DNA of 47,051 nt from an uncultured Bacteroidales bacterium. GTDB taxonomy: Bacteria > Bacteroidota > Bacteroidia > Bacteroidales > UBA932. The position numbers and the translations under genes are program-made. Each line of letters opens with the position of its first letter. The first letter of the stretch is position 1. Of this stretch, positions 1 through 8,568 are shown one piece after another. Below the pieces are notes generated by a model that was not told the origin of the DNA, did not search any database, and saw nothing but the letters and a program-made list of their open reading frames with translations. Where the stretch lies: the NCBI GenBank assembly GCA_934725285.1, contig CAKVBK010000003.1, forward strand, positions 1 to 47,051, read 5' to 3'.

Positions 1-2760
1 ACCTTTGAAAAAGTCTCTGCCGGGAAATATGTCCTTAAGGCCGAACTCCTTGGCTATAAGACTCTTGCCAAGGATATTGAAGTGAAGGGAAAATTGGATC
101 TCGGTGTCCTTAAGATGGACCCTGACAAGCAGGTTCTGGATGCCGCAAGTGTTTCCGCTACCGGCAATCCGATCGTGATCAAGAAAGACACCATTGAATA
201 TAACGCCTCGTCATTCAAGACGACCGAGAACGATGTCCTTGAAGATTTGCTGAAGAAACTACCTGGCGTGGAGGTCTCCGAGGACGGAACCGTCACTGCG
301 AACGGTCAGACAATCAGTAAGATAACAATCGACGGCAAGACATTCTTCCTGGATGACCCGCAACTCGCGTCCAAGAATATCCCCGCGAAGATCATCGACA
401 AGGTGAAAGTTGTGGAAAAGAAGTCCGAGCAGGCTCAGTTCACAGGCATAGACGACGGCAACGACGAGACTGTGATTGACCTTTCCATCCAGAAAGGAAT
501 GATGAACGGCCTTTTCGGTAACGTTATGGCCGGGGCGGGGCACGATGTCCGCAAGCAAGTCTCTGGTTCTGAGCTTTCTTCCGGAAACGGTGATTGGCGT
601 TATCAAGGAGCCGGTTTCTTGGGACGATTCACGGACAAGAACCAGATCAGTGTCATACTCAACGGTAACAACACCAACAACCGTGGATTCAATGATCTTT
701 CCGGCAGTATGATGCAGGGAATGCGCGGCGGTGGCGGCGGAATGGGCCGTGGCAGCCGCGGCTGGGGACCCGGTAACGGAATCACTACATCCTGGATGGG
801 CGGTCTGAATGGCAACACCAGCCTATTTGACGGAAAGATGGATCTTGGCGGCAACTACCTCTACAACAACAACGAGACTTACGTTGAGGAGGAGAGCAGG
901 AGAATCACCTACCTCGATGACCACAACCTCATCTATAACAACAAGGGCTCCAACACAACCAATTCCGACGGGCATCGTTTCGGTGTACGTTTAGAGCATA
1001 AGTTTTCGGAGAACACCTCGATTCTGTTCCAGCCGCAGGTAAGTTTCGGTAACGGTGATTTCAATGAGGTCTCGGACTTTTCCACATTGACGGAGAAAGG
1101 TGGTGTGTCGTCCAAGACCAACGATGGTTTTACAAGCAACACCGGATCGAACAACAACTGGAGGACAAACGGTTTCTTCCTCTTCCGCCAGAGGCTCGGC
1201 AAGGCCGGCAGAACCCTTTCTTTCAACGCCCGCTACAATTTCAGCGGCAACGAGACCGATGGCTTCAACCAGTCAAGGACAACGACTTACGATGAGTTTG
1301 GAGTCGCTGATTCCGACTCCGTCATCAACCAGCGTTACAACCAGAACCAGGACACGAAGTCTTTGAGCGGCCGTCTGACCTACACGGAGCCTCTTGGTAA
1401 AGGTTTCTTCGTCGAGGCCAATTACGAGGCATCCTGGAACAGGACATCCTCCACAAAGAATACGTTCGACAGTGGTGTCGTTTCGGATTTCGGACGTGAC
1501 AATCTGATTTACAATCCTGTTGATGAAAAGATCAATGAGGTTTATTCCAGCGAGATCATCAATCGTTACATCAACCAGACCATCGGTGCGAACTTCGTTT
1601 ATCAGAAGGACAAGCTCCGCGCACAGGCCGGCGTGAGCGCCAACCCGACTTACACCCACAATGAGACCAGCGGTTACGACACCTATGACAACCACGTTTT
1701 GAACTGGGCTCCTCAGGCAATGCTGTGGTACGACATCGATGACAACACCAATGTCCGTGGTTTCTATTTCGGACGCTCCCAACAGCCGTCCGTCAACCAG
1801 TTGATGAAAGTTCCGGACAACACGAACCCTCTGAATGTCTCATTCGGTAATATGTACCTTGAGCCGTACTTCAACCACGATTTCAGAAGCGATTTCCGCC
1901 ACACCAACAAGAAGACTTTCCTTTCCATCAACGCCGGAATCGATGGCGGCATCGTTAAGAACGCTATTGTCAACGCCCAGTGGTACGGCACGAACGGTGT
2001 GCAGTACTCTGTCCCGGTGAATGGTAAGGATTCCTACAACGGCAGTTTCCGTGTGATGCTGAACACCCCGATAGCGAAGTCCAACTTCAGCATATTCAAT
2101 ATGACAAGGGCGAGCTATTCAAGGTCTTCATCCTATGTCAGATCATCTTCAATTGAAATGGACGGATATTATGATGCGGACGATAACTTCGATGCTGAGG
2201 CTTTTATGAAAGACTTCCACACATTGGACTTCACCCTGAACAAACTTCAGACTGTCGGTCTGACCGAGCGTCTTCGTATTACCTATCGCAATGACATAGT
2301 GGAACTCACCGCCGGCGGCCGCACAAGAATGTCAAAGTCTTGGTACACAATCGCCAACCAGTCCACAAATATGACGTGGAGCAATCAGGTCACGGCTTCG
2401 ATGAACTGGACCGTTCCGGGAGGATTCGGAATCGTCGCCGATGGCAACTATAACTGGTACAACGGCTACACGACCGACCAGGGAACCCAGCTGATTCTGA
2501 ACGCCAAGATCACCAAGCTCCTGTTCAAGGACAAGTTCACCCTTGCCCTGAACGCCTACGACATCCTCGACCAGGCCAAGAACCTCTCGATCTCCGACTC
2601 CTCGAACTACCACACCGAGACCCTGAACAACACCCTCGGACGCTACATAGTGGTTTCCCTGACCTACCGCTTCGGCAACTTCGGCGGCAAGAACGGTCGT
2701 CGTATGGGGCCGGGAGGCATGGGCCGCGGCCCGATGGGTCCTCCACCACCAAGGATGTAG
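1..2760 (+). CDS. TonB-dependent receptor / outer membrane beta-barrel protein, 5' end outside window
   Basis: The reading frame is open from base 1, so the N-terminus (signal peptide and most of a carboxypeptidase-regulatory-like domain) lies outside the window; the first visible residues, ending KAELLGYK, look like the last strands of that domain. A plug-like region follows (PGVEVSEDG, ISKITIDGK, IIDKVKVVEKKSEQ), then about 700 residues of alternating aromatic and polar strands rich in N, G and Y, ending in RYIVVSLTYRFG, a typical barrel terminus. This matches the OMP_b-brl_3 / TonB-dependent receptor group of the outer membrane. A glycine-rich loop lies near 710-780, and the extreme C-terminus is a G/M/P/R-rich tail. 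No SusD partner is visible downstream, so the substrate is unknown. A strong terminator follows. Confidence 0.88.
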   Translation, partial: TFEKVSAGKYVLKAELLGYKTLAKDIEVKGKLDLGVLKMDPDKQVLDAASVSATGNPIVIKKDTIEYNASSFKTTENDVLEDLLKKLPGVEVSEDGTVTANGQTISKITIDGKTFFLDDPQLASKNIPAKIIDKVKVVEKKSEQAQFTGIDDGNDETVIDLSIQKGMMNGLFGNVMAGAGHDVRKQVSGSELSSGNGDWRYQGAGFLGRFTDKNQISVILNGNNTNNRGFNDLSGSMMQGMRGGGGGMGRGSRGWGPGNGITTSWMGGLNGNTSLFDGKMDLGGNYLYNNNETYVEEESRRITYLDDHNLIYNNKGSNTTNSDGHRFGVRLEHKFSENTSILFQPQVSFGNGDFNEVSDFSTLTEKGGVSSKTNDGFTSNTGSNNNWRTNGFFLFRQRLGKAGRTLSFNARYNFSGNETDGFNQSRTTTYDEFGVADSDSVINQRYNQNQDTKSLSGRLTYTEPLGKGFFVEANYEASWNRTSSTKNTFDSGVVSDFGRDNLIYNPVDEKINEVYSSEIINRYINQTIGANFVYQKDKLRAQAGVSANPTYTHNETSGYDTYDNHVLNWAPQAMLWYDIDDNTNVRGFYFGRSQQPSVNQLMKVPDNTNPLNVSFGNMYLEPYFNHDFRSDFRHTNKKTFLSINAGIDGGIVKNAIVNAQWYGTNGVQYSVPVNGKDSYNGSFRVMLNTPIAKSNFSIFNMTRASYSRSSSYVRSSSIEMDGYYDADDNFDAEAFMKDFHTLDFTLNKLQTVGLTERLRITYRNDIVELTAGGRTRMSKSWYTIANQSTNMTWSNQVTASMNWTVPGGFGIVADGNYNWYNGYTTDQGTQLILNAKITKLLFKDKFTLALNAYDILDQAKNLSISDSSNYHTETLNNTLGRYIVVSLTYRFGNFGGKNGRRMGPGGMGRGPMGPPPPRM

Positions 2761-2791
2761 TTTTCTGAATATAATAGTATGGCCAAAACAG

Positions 2792-2843
2792 AGACTATGG
2801 CGAATTTTGATCCACCGAGCAAAATTCACCATAGTCTTTTTTT
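2792..2843 (+). terminator. Rho-independent terminator after the TonB-dependent receptor gene
   Basis: An 18-bp inverted repeat (arms 2792-2809 and 2820-2837, beginning AGACTATGG, one mismatch, 10-nt loop) is followed directly by a run of seven T. It starts 31 bases after the receptor stop codon and faces the tsaE gene, which converges from the other side. Confidence 0.88.
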
Positions 2844-2864
2844 GACCTTGACCACATTATCCCG

Positions 2865-2892
2865 CAGGTCTCTGAACCTGTCTAAGTGACCG
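2865..2892. repeat. Degenerate REP-like palindrome
   Basis: This stretch, with core CTGAACCTGTCTAAGTGACC, differs at only a few positions from the REP units at 27783-27849. Like them it lies between convergent genes (receptor and tsaE). It looks like a decayed copy. Confidence 0.5.
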
Positions 2893-3017
2893 TGCATTAT
2901 GACGTGCCCGGAATGTTTGGAAATGTAGTCTATTCCAACATTGAAATTCAGAATTTCGGTAATGAGCGAAGTTTGGCTTTCCCTTTTTCTGGCCCGTCCA
3001 TGCAAATATGAAAGTAA

Positions 3018-3443
3018 TCAGTCCTCCCAAGAAACCGTCCGGGACTCGTCAGGATTGACTGTGATGTGCACCCGTAACGTCTCCTCCGGAAGAATCTCCT
3101 CAATGTTCTCCGGCCACTCCATGACGCAGAGGCATCCGCTGTCGATGTAGTCGTAGAATCCGATGTCAAGAGCCTCCGCCGTCTTGGTGATCCTGTAGAA
3201 ATCAAAGTGATACATCGGTTCCCCGGAACCGGTGCGATATTCGTTCACGATAGCGAACGTCGGAGAGCTGACGGCATCCTCCCGCACTCCGAGCCTCCGG
3301 CAGACAGCCGTGGTGAATGTCGTCTTTCCCGCACCCATCGGAGCGTAGAACGCAATGATATTATGCCCTTCTGTCTGTGACAGGAACTCGCCCGCGGCTC
3401 TGTCGATGTCACGCAGGTCTTTTATGATGATCTCGTGTCTCAT
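3018..3443 (-). CDS. tsaE: tRNA N6-adenosine threonylcarbamoyltransferase complex ATPase TsaE
   Basis: This 141-residue protein has the P-loop APMGAGKTTF at residues 35-43, the conserved SSPTFAIVNEY segment and HFDFYRI. It is the ATPase that works with TsaB and TsaD to make t6A37 on ANN-decoding tRNAs in the cytoplasm. Length is normal for the family. The ATG at 3443 is preferred because homologues begin just before the first strand; an ATG at 3470 would add nine residues and overlap the upstream gene by 16 bases. It is last in an operon with the TPR and EnvC-like genes. Confidence 0.9.
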   Translation of the reverse strand: MRHEIIIKDLRDIDRAAGEFLSQTEGHNIIAFYAPMGAGKTTFTTAVCRRLGVREDAVSSPTFAIVNEYRTGSGEPMYHFDFYRITKTAEALDIGFYDYIDSGCLCVMEWPENIEEILPEETLRVHITVNPDESRTVSWED

Positions 3444-3454
3444 ATCAAATGAAT

Positions 3455-4663
3455 TTATGGCCTCAGCCAACTCTCAGGATTCTGAGGCGTGCGCCCTGAC
3501 CAGATCTGGAAATGCAGCTGGGTCTCTCCGCCGATGGTGTCCACTGTCCCGATAGCCTGCCCCGTCTTAACCTTGTCTCCGGCCTTGACGCTGACAGTCC
3601 CCAGCTTGCAGTAGAACGAGAAATAGTTGCCGTGCTGCACCAGCACGCACTTGTTGTAACCCGGCATGACCACAATCTGCTTCACGACACCGTCAAACAC
3701 AGCCTTGATCTCCGTCCCGGCCGGAAGCGCGATTGTCACTCCATTGTTGAACGGAAGCTTGAGATTTGTGTAGACCGGATGGAAACGCTGGCCGAAATGA
3801 TCCACGACCGGACCGTCCGCCGGCCACGGAAGCTTACCCTTGTTCGCCTCGAATTTCTTGGCCAAGGTATAGTCGATCGGCTTGCGCGTCACCGTCTTCG
3901 ATCCTCCCTTCCCGGACTTGCCTGCAGAACCTTCGGTGGCGGCGCGTATGATCCGTTCGATCTCTCTGTTGAGCGCCTCCACCTCACGCTGCTTTCTGGA
4001 AAGGTCTGACTGGTATTTCCTCTTGTTTTTCTTAAGTTGGCTAACCAGGCTTCTTGCTTCCTCCTCCTCCGCTTTGAGCTTGTTCATCTCAGAAACCCTT
4101 TGGGCTCTGACAGCCTCGGCACCGCGCTTCATGGCCGTAAGTTCAGCGTTTTCCTTCTCAAGTTCCTTACGTATGTCGATGATCTTCGTTGCCTGTACGT
4201 TCATCTGCCTGGACAGATCCCGCAGGTAACCGTATCTCCTGAAAGCCTGTCCGATGTTGTCGCTGGCCAGAATGTACATATACCAGACTTTCGGGCTTCG
4301 GTTGATGTAGGCTCCACGCACAAGTCTGGCATAGTGTGCGGACAATGTGTCCAGCCTCGCCTTGATGATCATGATTTCGCTCTCCTTTCTTGCGATCGAG
4401 TCTGAATATTCTGAAATCTCCCTGTCGCTTTCGTCAATGAGCCGTTTTCGGGAGTCAACCTTCCCGCTGATGAGAGTGAGTCGGTTCATCGCATTGGCAC
4501 TCTTGGTTGAATTTGCTCTGATCTGCTCGTCCAGAATGGCTATCTCCTTTTGAAGCCGTGCCCTGCGCGCCTCCTGTGCCCGAGTGTTTTGGGAATATGC
4601 CGGAATATGCCACGCCATGGCGGCGATGACAGATAGGATGAGTATTCCGGTCCGTCTTCCCAT
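3455..4663 (-). CDS. Murein hydrolase activator, EnvC-like, with degenerate LytM (M23) domain
   Basis: The 402-residue protein has a signal peptide ending near AYSQ (residue 25), a long charged coiled-coil (about 30-240), a Ser/Gly/Lys linker and a C-terminal LytM/M23 fold (about 285-402). The zinc-site residues of active M23 enzymes are mostly lost: the usual HxGxD is NNGVT, the Y-x-H-L position reads YCKL, and the HxHFE motif is QLHFQ. It is therefore unlikely to cut peptidoglycan and probably activates an amidase in the periplasm, as EnvC does during cell separation. Its ATG overlaps the stop of the TPR gene by one base (TAATG), so translation is probably coupled. An upstream in-frame extension to 4855 only reads the TPR gene out of frame. 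Confidence 0.87.
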   Translation of the reverse strand: MGRRTGILILSVIAAMAWHIPAYSQNTRAQEARRARLQKEIAILDEQIRANSTKSANAMNRLTLISGKVDSRKRLIDESDREISEYSDSIARKESEIMIIKARLDTLSAHYARLVRGAYINRSPKVWYMYILASDNIGQAFRRYGYLRDLSRQMNVQATKIIDIRKELEKENAELTAMKRGAEAVRAQRVSEMNKLKAEEEEARSLVSQLKKNKRKYQSDLSRKQREVEALNREIERIIRAATEGSAGKSGKGGSKTVTRKPIDYTLAKKFEANKGKLPWPADGPVVDHFGQRFHPVYTNLKLPFNNGVTIALPAGTEIKAVFDGVVKQIVVMPGYNKCVLVQHGNYFSFYCKLGTVSVKAGDKVKTGQAIGTVDTIGGETQLHFQIWSGRTPQNPESWLRP

Positions 4664-6354
4664 TATTCCTTTCCCTCCGCTTTTCTGTTTTCCGCCAGAG
4701 TCCTGTAAACCTTGGCGAGGTCGGTCTCCCCGAGAGCTTCCAGAACAACGGCGTAATGCTCCAGACTTGTCACACTCTCTTTCGCGCCGTAGAGCATCGC
4801 ATGCTTGAACTGCGTCTTGGCCTCCTGATCCCTTCCCAAAAGGTGAAGGATCCATCCGTATGTGTCCAGATATGTCGGGTTGTCAGGCTCTTTCTCGATG
4901 GTCTTCTTGCTCATCGCGCATGCTTTCTTCAGTTTGCTGCCCCTGAGCGCGAGATAGTAGGCGTAATTGTTCAGTGCCGGTGCATAGTCCGGGTTGATTT
5001 TCAGTACTTTAGCGTAGATCTTGAACGCTTCTTTCTCGTTTCCTAGCTCGTGGTACATGTCCCCGATGGAGGACATGGCCGGAATTGTCACCGAGGTGTC
5101 TCCTTGGGCTATCTCGATGATTCTCTTGTTGTTTTCAATGATCCCATGCCAATCCTTCCTGTTGTAGCATGAGACATTTTTCATGTCCAGGAATGAGGTC
5201 TCCTTCGGAAATCTCACCAAAGCGCTGTCGCAAGCCGCATCCAAGGCATCCCAGTCTTTCTGAAGCCCGAGAAGCTGAACGTATGCACCAGTGGCCCCGA
5301 GGCTTTGGGGGTACAAGGTCATGTTCTTGTGCAGCAATTCCTTGGCCTTGTCAACTCTCTCCGTTGAGTACCAGTATAACCCGGCTGCGGTGAGCGCCGA
5401 GCTGTCAGACGGGTGACACTGCACCAGATTCTCGTACAAAGTGTCGATCTGCGGCTTGACATTCTGGAGGAATCTCGGGTCGGAACGCCTTACCAGCATG
5501 TCCAGATATTGCGTTTTGGTCTGGATGTCGGTCTCCTCATCGGAGATGAACCGGTTCACGGTCTTGAAAAAATCCGGAAAGTTCCTGCGGATGCGGTACA
5601 CCTCTGACTCGCCGAGCAGGGCCGGCATATAACCGCTTTGCAAGTCCAAGGCCTCATGGTAATAGGCTAGGGCCACCGTGTCTTTATATTCAGCCATCGA
5701 ATGGTCGCCCAGTTTGGTAAGGACGTAAGGGGAGGAAAATTCCTTGTTGTAGTCCTCCAAGGTCTTCAGCGCCTCCTCCGGCTTGTTCTGACGGAGAAGA
5801 ATGTCGTACCTTGTGGCTGTCACGTTCTCGCTCTTTCCGAACACATTCTCGATCTGGTCCATAGCCGACAGAGCCTTGTCATACTGATTCTGCTTGAGGT
5901 AGAGATTGACCAGCGTGAAATAAATGTCGTTCTTTTTCGGGAAATCTTTCAGCAGTTCCTCGTAGGTCGCGACAGTCAGGTCGTCCTCTCCCGCCAATGA
6001 ATATGTCCGAGCGAGCCTTTCCTTGTACCAGAAATTGGACGGATCCATCTCGGAGGCCTTTTTGAAATCAGCCTTGGCTCCGTTCACGTCGTTGAGATAA
6101 AGCCGGCACATTCCAAGGTAATAGAACGCGGCATCGTTGTCTGGTGCTGTTTCCGTTAGCCTCTCCAACTTGTTTCTCGCTTCCTCATACTGTTTGTTGT
6201 CCAAAGCCGCGACAGCGTCAATCAATTCACTGTCAGCCGTCTTCGAGATCTTGTAGTCCTGGGGGTGTCTTATCTTGTTCTCTTGTGAATATCCCAGCCA
6301 GGACGCCACAAGCATCCCGGCCAGAATCACCGTTATCAGCCTTTTTCCGTTCAT
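4663..6354 (-). CDS. Secreted tetratricopeptide-repeat protein
   Basis: The 563-residue protein begins with a signal peptide (LITVILAGMLVASWLGYSQ) and consists almost entirely of TPR helices. Clear repeats include AAFYYLGMCRLYLNDVNGAK, NDIYFTLVNLYLKQNQYDKA and APALNNYAYYLALRG. It is probably a periplasmic or outer-membrane scaffold; no catalytic domain is visible. It is the first gene of the operon with the EnvC-like protein and TsaE, and such TPR-EnvC pairs suggest a role in envelope assembly or cell division. The start is a GAATATG context with no SD sequence. Confidence 0.82.
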   Translation of the reverse strand: MNGKRLITVILAGMLVASWLGYSQENKIRHPQDYKISKTADSELIDAVAALDNKQYEEARNKLERLTETAPDNDAAFYYLGMCRLYLNDVNGAKADFKKASEMDPSNFWYKERLARTYSLAGEDDLTVATYEELLKDFPKKNDIYFTLVNLYLKQNQYDKALSAMDQIENVFGKSENVTATRYDILLRQNKPEEALKTLEDYNKEFSSPYVLTKLGDHSMAEYKDTVALAYYHEALDLQSGYMPALLGESEVYRIRRNFPDFFKTVNRFISDEETDIQTKTQYLDMLVRRSDPRFLQNVKPQIDTLYENLVQCHPSDSSALTAAGLYWYSTERVDKAKELLHKNMTLYPQSLGATGAYVQLLGLQKDWDALDAACDSALVRFPKETSFLDMKNVSCYNRKDWHGIIENNKRIIEIAQGDTSVTIPAMSSIGDMYHELGNEKEAFKIYAKVLKINPDYAPALNNYAYYLALRGSKLKKACAMSKKTIEKEPDNPTYLDTYGWILHLLGRDQEAKTQFKHAMLYGAKESVTSLEHYAVVLEALGETDLAKVYRTLAENRKAEGKE

Positions 6355-6449
6355 ATTCTTATATCAGGGCTTCATTTAACCGTCAAAAACAAACTCGCCT
6401 CTTCTTTGCAAAATCTGTGGCAGATTGATCTTTGCCGTTTAACATCTTA

Positions 6450-6457
6450 CAAAAATA
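6450..6457 (-). promoter_or_regulatory. Possible -7 box of the TPR-envC-tsaE operon
   Basis: Read on the minus strand this is TATTTTTG, a full match to the Bacteroidota -7 box TAnnTTTG. It would start a transcript near 6443 with a leader of about 90 nt. No clear TTTG -33 box stands at the right distance, so confidence is limited. Confidence 0.35.
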
Positions 6458-6554
6458 GCATTTTTATAAGAATATACCGATACGAATTTTATGCCGTTTG
6501 GCCAGAGATCATGCGGTCGTTTATCATGCCGAAGCATCGAAGAGACCGGAAGGG

Positions 6555-6585
6555 AAACAAAAACAGGCCCGGATTCCGGACCTGT
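6555..6585 (-). terminator. Rho-independent terminator of malate dehydrogenase gene
   Basis: On the minus strand, a 10-bp stem (ACAGGTCCGG paired with CCGGGCCTGT, one G-T wobble) with a 3-nt loop is followed by a T-rich tract (TTTTTGTTT). It lies 22 bases after the mdh stop codon. Confidence 0.85.
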
Positions 6586-6607
6586 CATATTCAAAGCCTC
6601 TGAAAGA

Positions 6608-7600
6608 CTATAGGTTGGCGTTGTCTTCTTTCCAGTCAGCGACAGGAGGTACAATGCCGAGTGCGATGATCTCCTCACGCATATTGCAAAGGTGCTCGTA
6701 AGACTTGCGGAGGTCGGCCATTTCGGCTTCGGTTCCCTGAGGCTCCGTGAAGTGTACACCGGTCGCGTCGATGGTCGTAGGCATCGCCATCATCACGTTC
6801 TTGAAGCCGCACTTGTCGCAGTTGACGTAGCAGCCGGCAGGCCATGTGAACGGAGTGCCGCCCATCGCACCTTCGATCATCTTCACAGCCTGGTAGGCAG
6901 GGCTCTGGAATGAAGAGCGTCCGCGGAGCTTGATGATGTTCGAGCCGCCTTGGATTGTGTCGTGCTTGATCTGCGCCCAGCGCTCCTCGGAGATGTTGAA
7001 CTCGGAGAGAGGCTTTCCGTCAACCTTGGCGTTTGAAGCGAACACTGCCATCTGCTCGCCGTGGCCACCGTAGGTGTAGCAGTCGGTAACCTTGGACTGC
7101 TGCACACCGCACTCCTTAGCGATCTGCTCCTGAAGACGTGTGGAGTCAAGAGCGGCGAGGGAAGTGAGCTGGTTTGGCTTGAGGCCTGAGTGGATGAGGG
7201 CTGTGAGCGCGGTCACATCGGCAGGGTTGAAGATAACAACAACGTGTTTTACATCAGGGCAATACTCTTTGATGTAGTCACCGAACTGAGCGGCGATCTG
7301 GCAGTTGCCCTTGAGGAGATCCTCACGGGTCATGCCTTCCTTGCGTGGAGCTCCACCTGAAGAGATGATGAACTTGGCTCCTGTGAAAGCCTCCTTAGGA
7401 TCGGTTGTCCAGCTTACGTTGGCTCCAGGGAACGCGCAGTGGCACATTTCCTCGGCCACACCGTGAACAGCCGGTTCGATGATGTCGTAAAGGCAGACAT
7501 TAGGAGTAAGACCGAGCATAAGGGCGGTCTGAGCCATGTTTGAGCCGATAGCACCGCCGGCACCGACGATGAGCAGCTTCTCGTTTGTCAAAAATCCCAT
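6608..7600 (-). CDS. mdh: Malate dehydrogenase
   Basis: This 330-residue NAD-dependent enzyme interconverts malate and oxaloacetate. A Rossmann loop GAGGAIGS lies at residues 13-20; the active-site loop GGAPRKEGMTREDLL carries substrate-binding arginines; NPADV and the catalytic histidine in GGHGEQM are present. Length and sequence style match the lactate/malate dehydrogenase form of Bacteroidales. It is monocistronic, with its own terminator and a TAnnTTTG box upstream. With the class I fumarase at 44159 it fits the reductive branch to succinate. The gene contains no GAATAT word, unlike most of its neighbours, as expected of a codon-optimised, highly expressed gene. Confidence 0.95.
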   Translation of the reverse strand: MGFLTNEKLLIVGAGGAIGSNMAQTALMLGLTPNVCLYDIIEPAVHGVAEEMCHCAFPGANVSWTTDPKEAFTGAKFIISSGGAPRKEGMTREDLLKGNCQIAAQFGDYIKEYCPDVKHVVVIFNPADVTALTALIHSGLKPNQLTSLAALDSTRLQEQIAKECGVQQSKVTDCYTYGGHGEQMAVFASNAKVDGKPLSEFNISEERWAQIKHDTIQGGSNIIKLRGRSSFQSPAYQAVKMIEGAMGGTPFTWPAGCYVNCDKCGFKNVMMAMPTTIDATGVHFTEPQGTEAEMADLRKSYEHLCNMREEIIALGIVPPVADWKEDNANL

Positions 7601-7646
7601 GATTGAAAAATTTTATGTTAAAATCCTATAACTGTCAAAAGTGTTA

Positions 7647-7654
7647 CAAAGATA
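7647..7654 (-). promoter_or_regulatory. Likely -7 box for mdh
   Basis: The minus strand reads TATCTTTG, a full TAnnTTTG match, 47 bases upstream of the mdh ATG. No TTTG is seen at the expected -33 distance. Confidence 0.45.
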
Positions 7655-7694
7655 ACAATTTCCGTTGTATTTTCTTTCTAAATCAAAAAATCAT

Positions 7695-7702
7695 TATATT
7701 TG
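7695..7702 (+). promoter_or_regulatory. Likely -7 box for the phosphopantetheinyl transferase-LemA operon, with a long leader
   Basis: TATATTTG matches TAnnTTTG, with TTTC rather than TTTG about 19 nt upstream. It would give a leader of roughly 190 nt before the ATG at 7899. The whole 7601-7898 interval contains the two divergent promoters and this leader. A 51-codon open frame (7738-7893) inside the leader shows no recognisable domain. Confidence 0.45.
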
Positions 7703-7898
7703 CAAAGGTAACAGAAAAAAGAATATTAACGCATTATATGGAACCTCCCAGTTCTATTCTGACAGACGGCAAATCTAAGGCGGACCCCCGATCGGAGGAC
7801 CCGCTGTCGTGCAGCTTTGTTGATAATCAATCGTCATTGTTCCCCGCACCATACGGCGCCGGGTTCTTGTCGCATGTATTTCTGAATTCATAAACCCT

Positions 7899-8537
7899 AT
7901 GGCATTATATCTAAAAAAAGAATTGGAAGAATCCAGATCCCTGATCGGGGTCTGGCAGATAACCGAAACGGAAGAAAAGCTCCGGGAGCTGGCCTCTGTC
8001 CCGACCGATGAGATGGAGGAAATCTCGTTTATCAGCAATGAGTCTCTCCGCAAGCAGAGACTTGCGGTGAGGGCGCTTCTATGCGAGTTGTTCGGCGAGA
8101 AGGTTTACCTCAGCCATCATGACAACGGAAAGCCGTATCTGGAGAACAGTGTCACCAACATAAGCATCACGCACACAGATAAATATGTCGCTGTCATCCT
8201 GAATGACAACGAGGACGTGGGAATCGACATCGAGTCCCTGTCACGCGATTTCTCCGCCGTCGAGCGCAAGGCACTCTCCGAGGACGAGCTTGAGGATCTT
8301 GACGATGACAAGAGGAACGAGCAGCTGGCGATCTACTGGTGTGCCAAGGAAGCCATATTCAAAAGACTTTCCGCCTACAGGGTGAATTTCGCCGAGCAGA
8401 TCGAGGTGGAGCGTTTCCGCCCGAAAGGGGAGGGCGAGCTTGACGCGACCTTCATCCATAAGGACGGCTATGAGGAGGAGTTTGAGCTTGAATATATCAC
8501 CTTTGACAACCACGTGCTTGTCTGGGTGGTCGGATAG
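7899..8537 (+). CDS. 4'-phosphopantetheinyl transferase superfamily protein (Sfp/AcpS-like)
   Basis: This 212-residue protein carries the family motifs in order: GKPYL (78-82), the metal-binding NEDVGIDIES (104-113) and WCAKEAIFK (147-155). Such enzymes move 4'-phosphopantetheine from CoA to a serine of a carrier protein. No polyketide, peptide-synthetase or fatty-acid gene is nearby, so the target may be the housekeeping acyl carrier protein or something elsewhere. It is first in a same-strand run with LemA, DUF2207 and an ABC exporter. Confidence 0.85.
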   Translation: MALYLKKELEESRSLIGVWQITETEEKLRELASVPTDEMEEISFISNESLRKQRLAVRALLCELFGEKVYLSHHDNGKPYLENSVTNISITHTDKYVAVILNDNEDVGIDIESLSRDFSAVERKALSEDELEDLDDDKRNEQLAIYWCAKEAIFKRLSAYRVNFAEQIEVERFRPKGEGELDATFIHKDGYEEEFELEYITFDNHVLVWVVG

Positions 8538-8568
8538 TATCATTTAACCGTATTAACCTATCAGCATC

